From: Crocinitomicaceae bacterium
GTDB taxonomy: Bacteria > Bacteroidota > Bacteroidia > Flavobacteriales_D > Crocinitomicaceae
Reading direction: 5' to 3'
DNA length: 64,000 nt
Assembly (NCBI GenBank): GCA_024643545.1
Contig: JAHEMR010000002.1
Coordinates: 92,521-156,520 of the forward strand
Part shown: one piece after another, positions 18,419 through 27,489 of the stretch
How positions within the stretch are numbered: position 1 is the stretch's first letter
Layout: every line of letters begins with the position of its first letter
The notes under the pieces: model-generated
What the model was told of the DNA's origin: nothing
Database searches by the model: none
What the model saw: the letters and a program-made list of their open reading frames with translations, nothing else
Program-made: the position numbers and the translations under genes

Positions 18419-19702
18419 CTACGCTCGCTTTGTTAAATGATTTTTCAATTTTCCAATCGTTTTTTTTAATTCCTTTAAGGACGGAAAGACCACAAAGTTA
18501 GCACCTTCTTTTCTAAAATAAAGAATGACAACCAATGAGGTCACAAAATAAGAGCAACTCGCTGAAATGGCTGCTCCATGGATTTTAAATGTCGGGATAA
18601 AATAATAAGCTGTAATACACGTGACGATCAGTCCAACTGCGGATGCAATGGCATTTACGTAGTATTTACCATGCCCGGAAAAGTAATGCCCAATAATCAA
18701 CGCGTAATTGAATACCCAGATTCCAGGCGCGAGGTACCACATCAATTCATTTAGTCCATTGAATTCTTTTCCAAATAACCACTCATAAAATCCAGCCGGA
18801 ATAACGAACAAGACAAGCAATGCGGCAAATGCTGTCAAAAGACCGTATTTTGTTAATTGCTCGGTAATATTTTTCGTGTAGCTCACATCGGTGGAATTGG
18901 AAATTTTCGCGTATTGCCACAAGGAAATACTCGTAGAGATCATCCAAATGGATTCGATTACCGATACTGCATTGGAGTAAATTCCAACTTCCGCAGCTCC
19001 ACAATCCCTTTCCAGAAAAAAATAACTCATTCGGAAGCTCAACAATTGAAATACATGTGCCAGTTGATTTTGGAATCCGAAATAAAACAATGACTTAAAC
19101 GTGCCCCAAGTATTAGCCACTTCAAACGTGACATCTTTTTTCACATGTCCAATAATAAGCAGTGCACTCACAGACAAAGTAATGCCATATGCAGCGTAAA
19201 GTGAATAAACATAGGCCTCTGCCGTCCGATTCCAGTTCAACGTGAATTGTATTAGCAAAGCTGCCAAACTGATAAATGGCACCAGAAAACTCAATAAATT
19301 AAATGACCTTAGGTTTTCTTTTCCAAGTAAAACAGAACTGTGAATCGATACTAATGAGGAAACAGCGCTCAAAATAACCACAGACAGAATGAACTTGTCC
19401 GGAACCAATTCTGCAAAAACCAAAACTACATAGGAAATAACACTGATTAGTAATGTCCAAATATAGGACGCCACAAATAATTCTCGAATGCGTAATTTAT
19501 TTGTCAAGTAAACAATCGAAGCTCCACCAACCATGTTATCAAAAATGGTTACGATAGCAATCATGGTCAGTATGAGGCTTTGCTCCCCTTTCCCACTTGC
19601 TCCTAGGTATTGAGAAACGACAACAGCAATCATCAAGTTGACAATTGCCGAAATCAAACGAACGCCAAAATTACCTAGGATTTTACGAAACATGCGTGTC
19701 AA
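18419..19702 (-). CDS. Oligosaccharide flippase (Wzx-like, MOP superfamily)
   Basis: 427 residues with about twelve hydrophobic segments, beginning FRKILGNFGVRLISAIVNLMIAVVVSQYLGASGKGEQSLILTMI, the usual opening of Wzx-type transporters. It would move lipid-linked oligosaccharides across the inner membrane. The start overlaps the glycosyltransferase gene by 20 bases and the end is 3 bases from the methyltransferase, so these three genes form an operon. A second member of the family is at 61540-63039. Confidence 0.88.
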   Translation of the reverse strand: MTRMFRKILGNFGVRLISAIVNLMIAVVVSQYLGASGKGEQSLILTMIAIVTIFDNMVGGASIVYLTNKLRIRELFVASYIWTLLISVISYVVLVFAELVPDKFILSVVILSAVSSLVSIHSSVLLGKENLRSFNLLSFLVPFISLAALLIQFTLNWNRTAEAYVYSLYAAYGITLSVSALLIIGHVKKDVTFEVANTWGTFKSLFYFGFQNQLAHVFQLLSFRMSYFFLERDCGAAEVGIYSNAVSVIESIWMISTSISLWQYAKISNSTDVSYTKNITEQLTKYGLLTAFAALLVLFVIPAGFYEWLFGKEFNGLNELMWYLAPGIWVFNYALIIGHYFSGHGKYYVNAIASAVGLIVTCITAYYFIPTFKIHGAAISASCSYFVTSLVVILYFRKEGANFVVFPSLKELKKTIGKLKNHLTKRA

Positions 19703-20846
19703 TTATTGTTTCGTAAATTCCTGCAAACCTTGATCCAATAGCTTGATAACTAAATTTTTGCATTGCTTTTTGATGCATTTTGTTCGAATCATACTTGTCC
19801 AAACGTGATAATTGCTCCTTTATTGCCAAAACAAGTGCACCTTGATCTTCGGAAGGAACTAATTGCCCTTGCTCCAAGTCAATAATCTCGTGAATTCCGC
19901 CAACATTCGTTGAAACGATCGGAACTCCAGCTGATATGGATTCGATCAATACACATGGTAAATTTTCGAACCGACTCGTCAACACGAACAAATCTGAATC
20001 TTTTAGAAGATCTGCTATACCAGCCGCATCTAACGTTCCATGAAAAACGATATTTTGTTGGATGTTTCTTTGCCTTAATTCCTCGTGGAAAATGGAAAAA
20101 TCTCCATCACTAACGATGTGCAAATGTAATTCTGGATTCCATTTTATTAATTCAGCAAAAGCACTAAATAATAAACGCGGATTTTTCTGTATCGGGTCCA
20201 ACGAAGAAACATGCACCAATTGATTCCCTAATCGTTTCGATTTTTCTCCTGGAATAAAAAGGGAAGTATCAATGACATTGTATACTACGTTCATGTGGGT
20301 CCGAATTCCGGAACGCCTCATGGCATTTGCAAGGTCTTCACTAACTGGTAAAATCATTTTTGCCTTATTGGCAACCATTCGCGTAAGAATTTGCTGTATT
20401 TTACTTGGACGTGGATATGCTTCTTGATGGTAACAAGTCCAATGTTCAGAAATGATGTAAGGGATTTTATGACGAATCGAAAGCAATCGTGCGATAATTC
20501 CAATGGGATAAACCACATTTGCATGAATCAACTCCGGATGAAACCCTTTCTTTTTAAGTCCCTGCAATAAATTAAAATAACATAGAATGATGCGTAGGTT
20601 GTTCCAAATTGATCCAATGAGCGGAATGTTTGATTTAGGAATGTAAGCAATCGTTGTTGGAAAAGACCCGTTACTTTGAACTATTTCCACTCCTCCTTTC
20701 AATTGATCGTCCAAACATACGTACAGCATTTGAACATGATGAAATTGTGAAGCAGCGAGTGCATGTTGAAACACGAAATTCCCGTGAGTAGGTTTTATCC
20801 GATTTGGATACCAACTGGAGAGGAATAAAATGTTCCTTTTCTGCAT
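19683..20846 (-). CDS. Glycosyltransferase family 4
   Basis: 387 residues, GT-B fold. The N-terminal lobe starts NILFLSSWYPNRIKPTHGNFVFQHALA. The C-terminal lobe has VHVSSLDPIQKNPRLLFSAFAEL and the donor-binding SDLFVLTSRFENLPCVLIESISAGVPIVSTNVGG with the E-x7-E pattern. It adds a sugar from a nucleotide donor, probably for surface polysaccharide. First gene of the operon with the flippase and methyltransferase. Confidence 0.92.
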   Translation of the reverse strand: MQKRNILFLSSWYPNRIKPTHGNFVFQHALAASQFHHVQMLYVCLDDQLKGGVEIVQSNGSFPTTIAYIPKSNIPLIGSIWNNLRIILCYFNLLQGLKKKGFHPELIHANVVYPIGIIARLLSIRHKIPYIISEHWTCYHQEAYPRPSKIQQILTRMVANKAKMILPVSEDLANAMRRSGIRTHMNVVYNVIDTSLFIPGEKSKRLGNQLVHVSSLDPIQKNPRLLFSAFAELIKWNPELHLHIVSDGDFSIFHEELRQRNIQQNIVFHGTLDAAGIADLLKDSDLFVLTSRFENLPCVLIESISAGVPIVSTNVGGIHEIIDLEQGQLVPSEDQGALVLAIKEQLSRLDKYDSNKMHQKAMQKFSYQAIGSRFAGIYETIIDTHVS

Positions 20847-20861
20847 GAATTAGCGCTAATA

Positions 20862-22001
20862 CTAGCTTAAGTTATGTTGGTAGACTTGTTGCAATTGTTG
20901 CAAAGCGTAATCGATTTCATCTTTTGTGGTGTAACGTGAAAAAGAGAAACGGACATTCGGACGAGTCATATCCGCATGAATTCCTTCCAAAACATGTGAC
21001 CCTTTTGTGGCACCAGAAGTACACGCACTTCCTCCGCTTACAGCTACTCCTTTAAGGTCAAGGGTAAATAAAAGCATGCTTGTTTTTTCGGTTGCGGGCA
21101 AACAAACATTTAACACCGTGTAAAGTGCTTTATCAAAATCAGTTTCTCCGTGAAAAGCCACTGTTGGGAACATACTTTTTAATTGCTCCATCATGTAGGA
21201 TTTCAATCCAAAAACATGCTTCTGATGTGCTTCAACATCCTCGTACGCTAAATCCATCGCTTTGGCCAAACCAACAATACTTGCCATGTTTTCAGTCCCT
21301 CCGCGAAGTCCTCTTTCTTGCGAACCTCCATGAATAAACGAAGAAACTTTCGTTTTCTTGTTCGCATAGAGAAATCCAACACCTTTTGGACCATGGAACT
21401 TATGAGCAGCACATGTGATGAAGTCAATATCGATGTCGGATAAATCAAACGCGAAATGCGCCATCGTTTGAACGGTATCTGAATGAAAATACGCACCGTT
21501 TTCACGACACATTTGTGCGATTTTTTTCAAGGGAATCATGGTAGCGATTTCATTATTCGCGTGCATTAATGAAACCAATGTTGGCTTTCCATCTTTTAAT
21601 AGCGATTCTAACTGGGCTAAATCAATGTTGCCTTTGGAATCTAAATTCAATAAAACCAATTCGATTTTTTCATGCGCCGCAATAGCATCAGCTGTATGTC
21701 CGACAGCATGGTGTTCAATGGAACTTGTAATAATGCGTGTCACCCCTAATTGCGTTACCGCTGTATGAATCGCCATATTATCAGCCTCTGTTCCACCTGA
21801 CGTAAAAATTATTTCAGAAGGTGCACACTTTAAATGCTTTGCAACAGTTCGTCTAGATGTTTCGAGCAATGCCTTTGCATTTCTCCCGAAGGAGTGCGTG
21901 GAAGATGGATTACCGAAAGTATCACTTAACACAGGAATCATGGCTTCAACCACTTCAGGAGCGACGGGTGTTGTCGCTGCATTATCTAAATACACGCGCA
22001 T
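20862..22001 (-). CDS. Cysteine desulfurase (IscS/NifS family)
   Basis: 379 residues. The PLP lysine is in ITCAAHKFHGPKGVGFLY and the catalytic cysteine in SGGSACTSGATKGSHVL, the long active-site loop of IscS/NifS-type enzymes. It takes sulfur from cysteine for Fe-S clusters and thiolation; mnmA in this window needs such a donor. No iscU or iscA lies beside it. A 7-of-8 -7 box (TATCTTCG) is at 22015-22022, giving a ~10-base leader. Confidence 0.92.
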   Translation of the reverse strand: MRVYLDNAATTPVAPEVVEAMIPVLSDTFGNPSSTHSFGRNAKALLETSRRTVAKHLKCAPSEIIFTSGGTEADNMAIHTAVTQLGVTRIITSSIEHHAVGHTADAIAAHEKIELVLLNLDSKGNIDLAQLESLLKDGKPTLVSLMHANNEIATMIPLKKIAQMCRENGAYFHSDTVQTMAHFAFDLSDIDIDFITCAAHKFHGPKGVGFLYANKKTKVSSFIHGGSQERGLRGGTENMASIVGLAKAMDLAYEDVEAHQKHVFGLKSYMMEQLKSMFPTVAFHGETDFDKALYTVLNVCLPATEKTSMLLFTLDLKGVAVSGGSACTSGATKGSHVLEGIHADMTRPNVRFSFSRYTTKDEIDYALQQLQQVYQHNLS

Positions 22002-22102
22002 ATCAAAGTTTTGACGAAGATAAGAATTTTACAGCACTTGTTAATCGTGCAACAACTTGTGGTTATTCTATAAAAAAGTTATTTTTATCCATACTTTAGA
22101 AC

Positions 22103-22768
22103 ATGGATGAAATCGTAGGCTTTTATGACGAACTAGCGGCAACTTATGAAAGTGATCGTTTCGAGAATTCCTATGGGAAATTTATTGACGAACAAGAACG
22201 AAAAATCCTTCATCGACTTTTGACACATTCAGAAGAACGAATTCTAGATATGCCTTGCGGAAGTGGTCGCTTTTTGAATTTCGCACAGATTGGTATTGAT
22301 GGCAGTAAGGAAATGGTCCGAATCTCCTCAGCTAAATTCCCTAATAAACATATTTTTCAGGCTGATGCTGAAAATACTGGATTGGAGGATCATTCGATCG
22401 ACACCATCATCAGTTTTCATTTTTTCATGCATTTAGATGAAGTGAAAGTAAAACGAATTCTTCAGGAATGTGAACGCATATTAAAACCGAAAGGACGAAT
22501 TATTTTTGACATTCCTTCAGCGAAAAGAAGAAAACTCATTCAATATAAAAGAACGAATTGGCACGGTGGATTTAGCCTCAACAACGAAGCAGTCCGTGAA
22601 CTCAACCCAAACTTTGAAATTCGGCAAAATTTCGGGATTTTATTTGTTCCGATTCACCGCATTCCAAAAAGAATAAGACCACTATTTAGGACGATTGACC
22701 GAATTTTATCCAATTCATTTCTAAAAGAATATAGTTCCTATCAAATTTTCGAATTGGTCAAAAAATGA
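22103..22768 (+). CDS. Class I SAM-dependent methyltransferase
   Basis: 221 residues. RILDMPCGSGRF is SAM motif I and the IGIDGSKEMVRIS segment follows, as in Methyltransf_11/25 enzymes. It resembles small-molecule or lipid methyltransferases; the substrate is unknown. It overlaps the VanW gene by 4 bases, so the two act from one message. A near-consensus -7 box (TACTTTAG, 22092-22099) lies so close to the ATG that the transcript would be almost leaderless. Confidence 0.83.
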   Translation: MDEIVGFYDELAATYESDRFENSYGKFIDEQERKILHRLLTHSEERILDMPCGSGRFLNFAQIGIDGSKEMVRISSAKFPNKHIFQADAENTGLEDHSIDTIISFHFFMHLDEVKVKRILQECERILKPKGRIIFDIPSAKRRKLIQYKRTNWHGGFSLNNEAVRELNPNFEIRQNFGILFVPIHRIPKRIRPLFRTIDRILSNSFLKEYSSYQIFELVKK

Positions 22769-23472
22769 GCTATTGGAAAAACATCAAACGAACCCGAAAA
22801 GTTTTATTACGGTTCTTAACGGATCTATTTAGCCGGGATTTGTTTCGCTTCTCTCGTAAAAAAAAGGAATCAATCCAATTAGACTATTCGTTAGCTCTTT
22901 CGCAAGAAATTAAGAAAAATGAAACATTTGACAGCAAAGTTTTCAATTTCAAGTTAGCCAGTAAACTCATTAACGAACACGTCATAATGCCAAATGAAAT
23001 TTTCTCCTTTTGGCATGTCATCGGAAATCCTGAAAAACAATTTCAAAAAGGCAGGACAATTCAGAATGGAAAAATTATTGAAGAAGTTGGCGGTGGACTT
23101 TGTCAAGTATCCGGAATCATTTACCACATGAGTTTGATTGCCGGCTTAAAAATAATAGAACGCTATAACCATTCTGTAGACATTTACACTGAGGCTTCGC
23201 GTTTTTGTCCATTGGGAACGGACGCAACCATCGTGTATGGTTACAAAGATTTGAGGGTTCAAAACACGAATTCTTTCCCTGTAAAGTTCCAGTTGGAAGT
23301 TCGAGAAGACACCTTGCATGTAAAACTATTAAGCACATCAAAATTGGAAGAAAACAAATTGATATTCAATATTGAAAACAGTGAAACCGAAAGAAAAGTC
23401 CTATTATTCAATGAAGAAAGTCAATTATTGAGCACCTCGACCTACAAAATCATTCCTGAATTAATATCTTAA
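22765..23472 (+). CDS. VanW family protein
   Basis: 235 residues with no signal peptide or membrane helix. The VanW core is clear: MPNEIFSFWHVIGNP, the GGGLCQVSGIIYH motif, YNHSVDIYTE and the LGTDATIVYGYKDL segment. VanW proteins are named from vancomycin-resistance clusters, but their function is unknown and most are unrelated to resistance; no van genes are present here. Coupled to the preceding methyltransferase by a 4-base overlap. Confidence 0.88.
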   Translation: MSYWKNIKRTRKVLLRFLTDLFSRDLFRFSRKKKESIQLDYSLALSQEIKKNETFDSKVFNFKLASKLINEHVIMPNEIFSFWHVIGNPEKQFQKGRTIQNGKIIEEVGGGLCQVSGIIYHMSLIAGLKIIERYNHSVDIYTEASRFCPLGTDATIVYGYKDLRVQNTNSFPVKFQLEVREDTLHVKLLSTSKLEENKLIFNIENSETERKVLLFNEESQLLSTSTYKIIPELIS

Positions 23473-23482
23473 TTGATTTGAC

Positions 23483-23490
23483 TACTTTTG
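23483..23490 (+). promoter_or_regulatory. -7 box upstream of the 107-residue membrane protein gene
   Basis: TACTTTTG matches TAnnTTTG exactly, placed just after the VanW stop, with a leader of about 20 bases to the ATG at 23514. Confidence 0.5.
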
Positions 23491-23513
23491 AATAATTGAT
23501 AAACTCAATATAA

Positions 23514-23837
23514 ATGAACGAAGACTTGCAATTTTTCTGGGGAATGGGCATTCTATTTGGGCTTGTCATGCTCATGGCAAAGTCTCCAGTTGGTTGGAAG
23601 TACTTTCACAGCATCATCTTCTTAAGCTATTTCGTATATGCTTACTGGGAAATGAACGATGGGAACCATTCGGATGGAGGAATATACAGTATCCTTGTAG
23701 CGATAGGCACTGGATTACACATTATCGTTTTTCTAATTGGAAAAGTTATCTTCGGTTTTTTTAGACGACAAAATCAAAAATCAGAGAAACTCACATCGCT
23801 CTATCAACAAACAACTCAAGAGAAGAAAGAAAACTAA
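23514..23837 (+). CDS. Small hypothetical membrane protein
   Basis: 107 residues with three hydrophobic segments (about residues 5-20, 28-43 and 55-80) and a basic, polar C-terminus (FFRRQNQKSEK). No family is recognised. It has its own -7 box and ends 2 bases from the convergent lipoprotein gene. Confidence 0.7.
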   Translation: MNEDLQFFWGMGILFGLVMLMAKSPVGWKYFHSIIFLSYFVYAYWEMNDGNHSDGGIYSILVAIGTGLHIIVFLIGKVIFGFFRRQNQKSEKLTSLYQQTTQEKKEN

Positions 23838-23851
23838 TGCTATTTTAGTTT
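23831..23851. terminator. Weak shared hairpin between convergent genes
   Basis: AAACTAA and TTAGTTT form a 7-bp stem around a 7-base loop and contain the stop codons of both convergent genes, which are only 2 bases apart. It is AT-rich, so a role as a two-way terminator is only a possibility. Confidence 0.3.
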
Positions 23852-24478
23852 GACCAGTGTTAACGAAGCAACCTTGACTGTGTTTTTACCAAACTTGAAC
23901 GGTATAGTTGTGTCACACATTGGAAAATCGTACGGAACATGCGCATAGAATTTTCCCTTACGCAGGATAAAATCCATTTGATTTAAATCTGGCTTTGTAC
24001 AACGACTTACACTGCGTGTTTCCAATTTGGCGGCTATTTTCTTTTTAAAATCGGCGTGGGCAACAAAATCAACCTTGAAAACAGAATCCTTTTTTAAAAA
24101 ATATGTTTGGACTTCATTGACTTGAAAATCCTTATTACCCATCGGGCATTTTACTTTCACCACCTTAGACAAACAAAGCAAGCTTTTGCTGAAATGCTCC
24201 ACTTTATACGTGATGTTCAAATATTCTTGTTCCGTACAAAACACACCTATCGTATCGCGCTTAATCAAATGCTTTAACAACGATTTAAATGCCTTAGATG
24301 TGAGATTCGGATAGTTCAAGCGAATACTTTTAAGCTGAATGTCTTTCTGAATATATGGAAGTTGTGCTTCCGACAAAGTACTAGATACCAAAGCCAAACG
24401 TTCATTTTCAGCCGTGCGATCTGTATTGCAGGATTGCAACAAACCAATAAACAACAAAAACATGATCGTAACTTTCAT
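23840..24478 (-). CDS. Hypothetical lipoprotein
   Basis: 212 residues with a lipoprotein signal ending in LLQSC (Cys17). The rest contains several Cys residues (for example in VFCTEQEY, KVKCPMGN and FPMCDTT) and looks beta-rich. No family recognised. It lies 17 bases after rimO and is probably co-transcribed with it. Confidence 0.72.
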   Translation of the reverse strand: MKVTIMFLLFIGLLQSCNTDRTAENERLALVSSTLSEAQLPYIQKDIQLKSIRLNYPNLTSKAFKSLLKHLIKRDTIGVFCTEQEYLNITYKVEHFSKSLLCLSKVVKVKCPMGNKDFQVNEVQTYFLKKDSVFKVDFVAHADFKKKIAAKLETRSVSRCTKPDLNQMDFILRKGKFYAHVPYDFPMCDTTIPFKFGKNTVKVASLTLVKLK

Positions 24479-24495
24479 TTAATGAGCTTTATTGA

Positions 24496-25809
24496 TTATT
24501 TCACTACTTGTCCATACAAATCATAATGATCTGCACTCGTAATTAAGATACGTTCAAAATCTCCTAATCGAACAAATGACTCTGATTTTTTAATCAACAC
24601 TTCATTATCAACTTCTGGCGAATCAAATTCAGTACGTCCAATAAAATAATCACCTTCTACTCTATCGAAAAGAACTTTAAACTCCTTACCTACTTTTTGT
24701 TGATTCAGCTCATAACTGATTCCAGACTGTAATTCCATGATTTCATCCGCACGTTTTTTCTTCATTTTCGCGGTAACGTCATCTGTGAATTGATAAGCAT
24801 GCGTATTTTCTTCATGAGAATAGGTGAAAATTCCCAAGCGATCAAATCGACTCTTCTCAACGAATTCATACATTTCTTTGTATTCAGCAGCAGTTTCTCC
24901 AGGATAACCGGCAATCAAGGTCGTTCTTAAGGCAATACCTGGAACTTTTTGTCGAATGGTTTGAATCAACTCCTCTGTTTTTTCACGGGTAATTCCACGG
25001 CGCATTGCTTGTAATATTTTCGTCGATCCATGTTGCAATGGCATGTCCAAGTATTTACACACATTATCGCGTTCGTTCATGACATCCAATACATCCATCG
25101 GGAAACCTGAAGGATAAGCGTAATGCAAACGAATCCATTCAATTCCTTCCACATCAGAAAGACGTTTGATTAAATCGGACAGCGCGCGTTTCTTGTACAA
25201 GTCTAATCCGTAATACGTCAAATCTTGTGCAATGAGCATTAACTCTTTCACTCCTTTTGCAGCGAGTCCCTTTGCTTGGAGAACTAAATCCTCCATTGGC
25301 GTAGAAATGTGCGTCCCACGCATAATTGGAATCGCACAAAACGAACACGGTCGGTCACAACCTTCTGCAATTTTAAAGTAAGCGTAATGGTTTGGAGTTG
25401 TTAACAAACGCTCCCCGACTAATTCGTGTTTGTAATCTGCTTTCAATGTCTTGAGCAATCGCGGTAAATCTCTGGTTCCGAAATACGCATCCACTTCAGG
25501 AATTTCGCGTTCCAAATCGTCTTTGTAGCGTTCGGACAAACAACCGGTCACATACACTTTATCCACCAAACCTTCTGCCTTTGCCTCCGCGTAGCGAATA
25601 ATCGTATCAATTGATTCTTGTTTGGCATTATCAATGAACCCACACGTATTGATGATCACGATTTCGGCATCATCTTCCATTGATTCGTGTTCCACATCAA
25701 AATGATTGGCTTTTAATTGAGCCATCATCACCTCTGAATCGTATGTATTCTTTGAACAACCTAACGTCACGACGTTTACTTTGTTCTTTTTTAGTGTTTT
25801 TGTTTTCAT
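24496..25809 (-). CDS. rimO: Ribosomal protein S12 methylthiotransferase RimO
   Basis: 437 residues from the ATG at 25807-25809. The N-terminal UPF0004 domain starts VNVVTLGCSKNTYDSEVMM; the radical-SAM cluster motif is AEGCDRPCSFCAIP (C-x3-C-x2-C); a TRAM domain closes the protein (KVLFDRVEGDYFIGRTEFDSPEVDNEVLI). It adds a methylthio group to S12. A longer reading frame begins at 25878, but a perfect -7 box (25818-25825) lies inside that extension, and RimO-like sequence starts at the internal ATG, so I use the shorter form. Confidence 0.95.
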   Translation of the reverse strand: MKTKTLKKNKVNVVTLGCSKNTYDSEVMMAQLKANHFDVEHESMEDDAEIVIINTCGFIDNAKQESIDTIIRYAEAKAEGLVDKVYVTGCLSERYKDDLEREIPEVDAYFGTRDLPRLLKTLKADYKHELVGERLLTTPNHYAYFKIAEGCDRPCSFCAIPIMRGTHISTPMEDLVLQAKGLAAKGVKELMLIAQDLTYYGLDLYKKRALSDLIKRLSDVEGIEWIRLHYAYPSGFPMDVLDVMNERDNVCKYLDMPLQHGSTKILQAMRRGITREKTEELIQTIRQKVPGIALRTTLIAGYPGETAAEYKEMYEFVEKSRFDRLGIFTYSHEENTHAYQFTDDVTAKMKKKRADEIMELQSGISYELNQQKVGKEFKVLFDRVEGDYFIGRTEFDSPEVDNEVLIKKSESFVRLGDFERILITSADHYDLYGQVVK

Positions 25810-25817
25810 TGCGTGCA

Positions 25818-25825
25818 CAAAAATA
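25818..25825 (-). promoter_or_regulatory. -7 box of rimO
   Basis: TATTTTTG on the minus strand, an exact match. The transcript would start only about 5 bases before the rimO ATG. Confidence 0.6.
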
Positions 25826-25847
25826 GGACACTTTAGCGAAATGGTAT

Positions 25848-25855
25848 TATTTTTG
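25848..25855 (+). promoter_or_regulatory. -7 box of the divergent lipoprotein gene
   Basis: TATTTTTG on the plus strand, an exact match, giving a leader of about 25 bases. It is 22 bases from the rimO box in the opposite direction, so the two promoters share their upstream DNA. Confidence 0.55.
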
Positions 25856-25884
25856 ACCCCTCGCAAACTAAAAAACACACGAAT

Positions 25885-26334
25885 ATGCGTTATTTACTTC
25901 CATTACTTCTTTTTTTTAGTGCTTGTGGCACTATAAAAAAATCAAAAGTTGAAAATATGACAGAAATTCCTGCACCAAAAGCGTTCATTCGTCAAAATGA
26001 AACCATTGACATGGGAGGAGAATTATTCCAAGTACAATCTGCAAATATTATCGGGAATAGACTTCACGTCATCGTAAAAGCTCATCCAATGTTAGGAGTG
26101 GAAGATTTTGATTTAACGGGAAGTGCAAACATTTCGAAATCATTACCTCCAATCAGAGCGATTCGTTTGGACGTTAAAAAAATACCGTTAAAAAAGGGAG
26201 ACAGTTCGGTTGCCTTATTGGAACAAACATTGGTGTTTGATATTTCAGATTTTGCCTACAAACAAGAAGCCGGATCAGAAATTTACCTTCAGTTCGAAGG
26301 CGCGAAAGAACGCATTTTATATACCTATAAATAA
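25885..26334 (+). CDS. Hypothetical lipoprotein
   Basis: 149 residues with a lipoprotein signal ending at FFSACG (Cys14). The mature part looks like a small beta-sandwich, with no recognised motif. It is 2 bases before tlyA and shares its transcript. The divergent gene is rimO. Confidence 0.75.
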   Translation: MRYLLPLLLFFSACGTIKKSKVENMTEIPAPKAFIRQNETIDMGGELFQVQSANIIGNRLHVIVKAHPMLGVEDFDLTGSANISKSLPPIRAIRLDVKKIPLKKGDSSVALLEQTLVFDISDFAYKQEAGSEIYLQFEGAKERILYTYK

Positions 26335-26336
26335 AC

Positions 26337-27071
26337 ATGGAAGAAGAACGTATTGACAAAATTATCATGGAGCGAAAGTTGGTTTCATCACGCGTGAGAG
26401 CGGAGGAACTCATTTCCAAATTTGGCGTTTTAGTCAATGGTAAACTCATTTCCAAGCCAGGAAAAAAAGTTCCTGTTGATGCTGAAATTCAATTGATTTC
26501 TGAGGAAATTCCTTGGGTTTCTAAGGGAGCTTTAAAACTTGTAGCGGCATTAGATGAATGGAAATTCGATTGCAGTGAAAAAGTATTCATTGACCTTGGT
26601 GCTAGTACAGGTGGATTCACGGAAGTCCTTTTATCCAAAGGAGCAAAAAAAGTCTTCGGCGTTGATGTTGGATCGAAACAATTACACGAGCGAATCAAAG
26701 CAGATGAACGCGTGGTAAACTTAGAGAAGACTCATGCTCGAGACTTAACGGAAAAACAAATCACAGAAGATGTGGATGGATTGGTTGTTGATGTTTCTTT
26801 TATCAGTTTGGAAAAAGTCATTCCATTCGTGATTCGATTTTTGAAACCAAATGCAGATGTCGTATTGTTAATTAAACCTCAGTTTGAACTGGGAAGAGCT
26901 TTTTTATCTAAAGGAGGAATTGTAAAAGACGTTCGTCAATATCCAATCCTGCTTGAAAATATCAAAGAAATGTGCAGTAGAAATCAATTAGAATGGAAAG
27001 CGTACATCGACTCTCCGATTCTGGGTGGCGATGGAAATAAAGAATTTTTAGGATATTTTAAACGAAAATAA
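26337..27071 (+). CDS. tlyA: TlyA-type rRNA 2'-O-ribose methyltransferase
   Basis: 244 residues: an S4 RNA-binding domain (residues 1-60, RIDKIIMERKLVSSRVRAEELISKFGVLVNGK) joined to an FtsJ/RrmJ-like methyltransferase domain (FIDLGASTGGFTEVLLSKGAKKVFGVDVG). The catalytic K-D-K-E set is visible: SKGALKL, VVDVSF, LLIKPQFE and NKEFLGYF. TlyA methylates rRNA ribose; some homologues have been called hemolysins, but the domain order here fits the rRNA enzyme. Confidence 0.92.
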   Translation: MEEERIDKIIMERKLVSSRVRAEELISKFGVLVNGKLISKPGKKVPVDAEIQLISEEIPWVSKGALKLVAALDEWKFDCSEKVFIDLGASTGGFTEVLLSKGAKKVFGVDVGSKQLHERIKADERVVNLEKTHARDLTEKQITEDVDGLVVDVSFISLEKVIPFVIRFLKPNADVVLLIKPQFELGRAFLSKGGIVKDVRQYPILLENIKEMCSRNQLEWKAYIDSPILGGDGNKEFLGYFKRK

Positions 27072-27087
27072 TTTTCTTTGCAGAACT

Positions 27088-27453
27088 ATGACAATCGACG
27101 AATTATACAAAGCGTTTAACGACATTGAATTTCAAGCAACGCGTATTTTAAAATCCAAAGGTTTTGATCGAGATCACCTTAGTCGTTTTAATCAGCGAAC
27201 TGAGGAAATACGCCATCAACTTGTAAGTATGCGTTTACAAGGCGCCATTCACGACACAATGAATGATTTACAGCCAATTGACGAAGAATATTTACCGAAG
27301 TTATCCTTTGGACGTAAAGTTTGGAACATTCTACTTTTCGGGCAGCATAAAAAGCGCTATCAAGCGAAAGGACAATTGCGATACTTCATGGAAGAAGTAG
27401 CAAAGAGAAAACAATTGTTTTCCTATGCAAAAGGTGAATTAAACGTAGATTGA
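27088..27453 (+). CDS. Hypothetical protein
   Basis: 121 residues, charged, mostly alpha-helical by appearance, no signal peptide or membrane helix. It starts 16 bases after tlyA, so it is probably in that transcript. No family recognised. Confidence 0.6.
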   Translation: MTIDELYKAFNDIEFQATRILKSKGFDRDHLSRFNQRTEEIRHQLVSMRLQGAIHDTMNDLQPIDEEYLPKLSFGRKVWNILLFGQHKKRYQAKGQLRYFMEEVAKRKQLFSYAKGELNVD

Positions 27454-27489
27454 TCTCCACCTTTCAACTCACCCTTACGTATTGTTTAG

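Noticed and set aside
22765..23472. Vancomycin-resistance gene
   Set aside because: The VanW domain alone does not give resistance, and no vanH, vanA or vanX type genes are near; the organism is Gram-negative.
25810..25878. Longer RimO from 25878
   Set aside because: The extension contains the apparent promoter and does not resemble RimO.
26337..27071. Hemolysin (an old name for TlyA homologues)
   Set aside because: The S4 plus FtsJ domain order and complete catalytic K-D-K-E set point to an rRNA methyltransferase.
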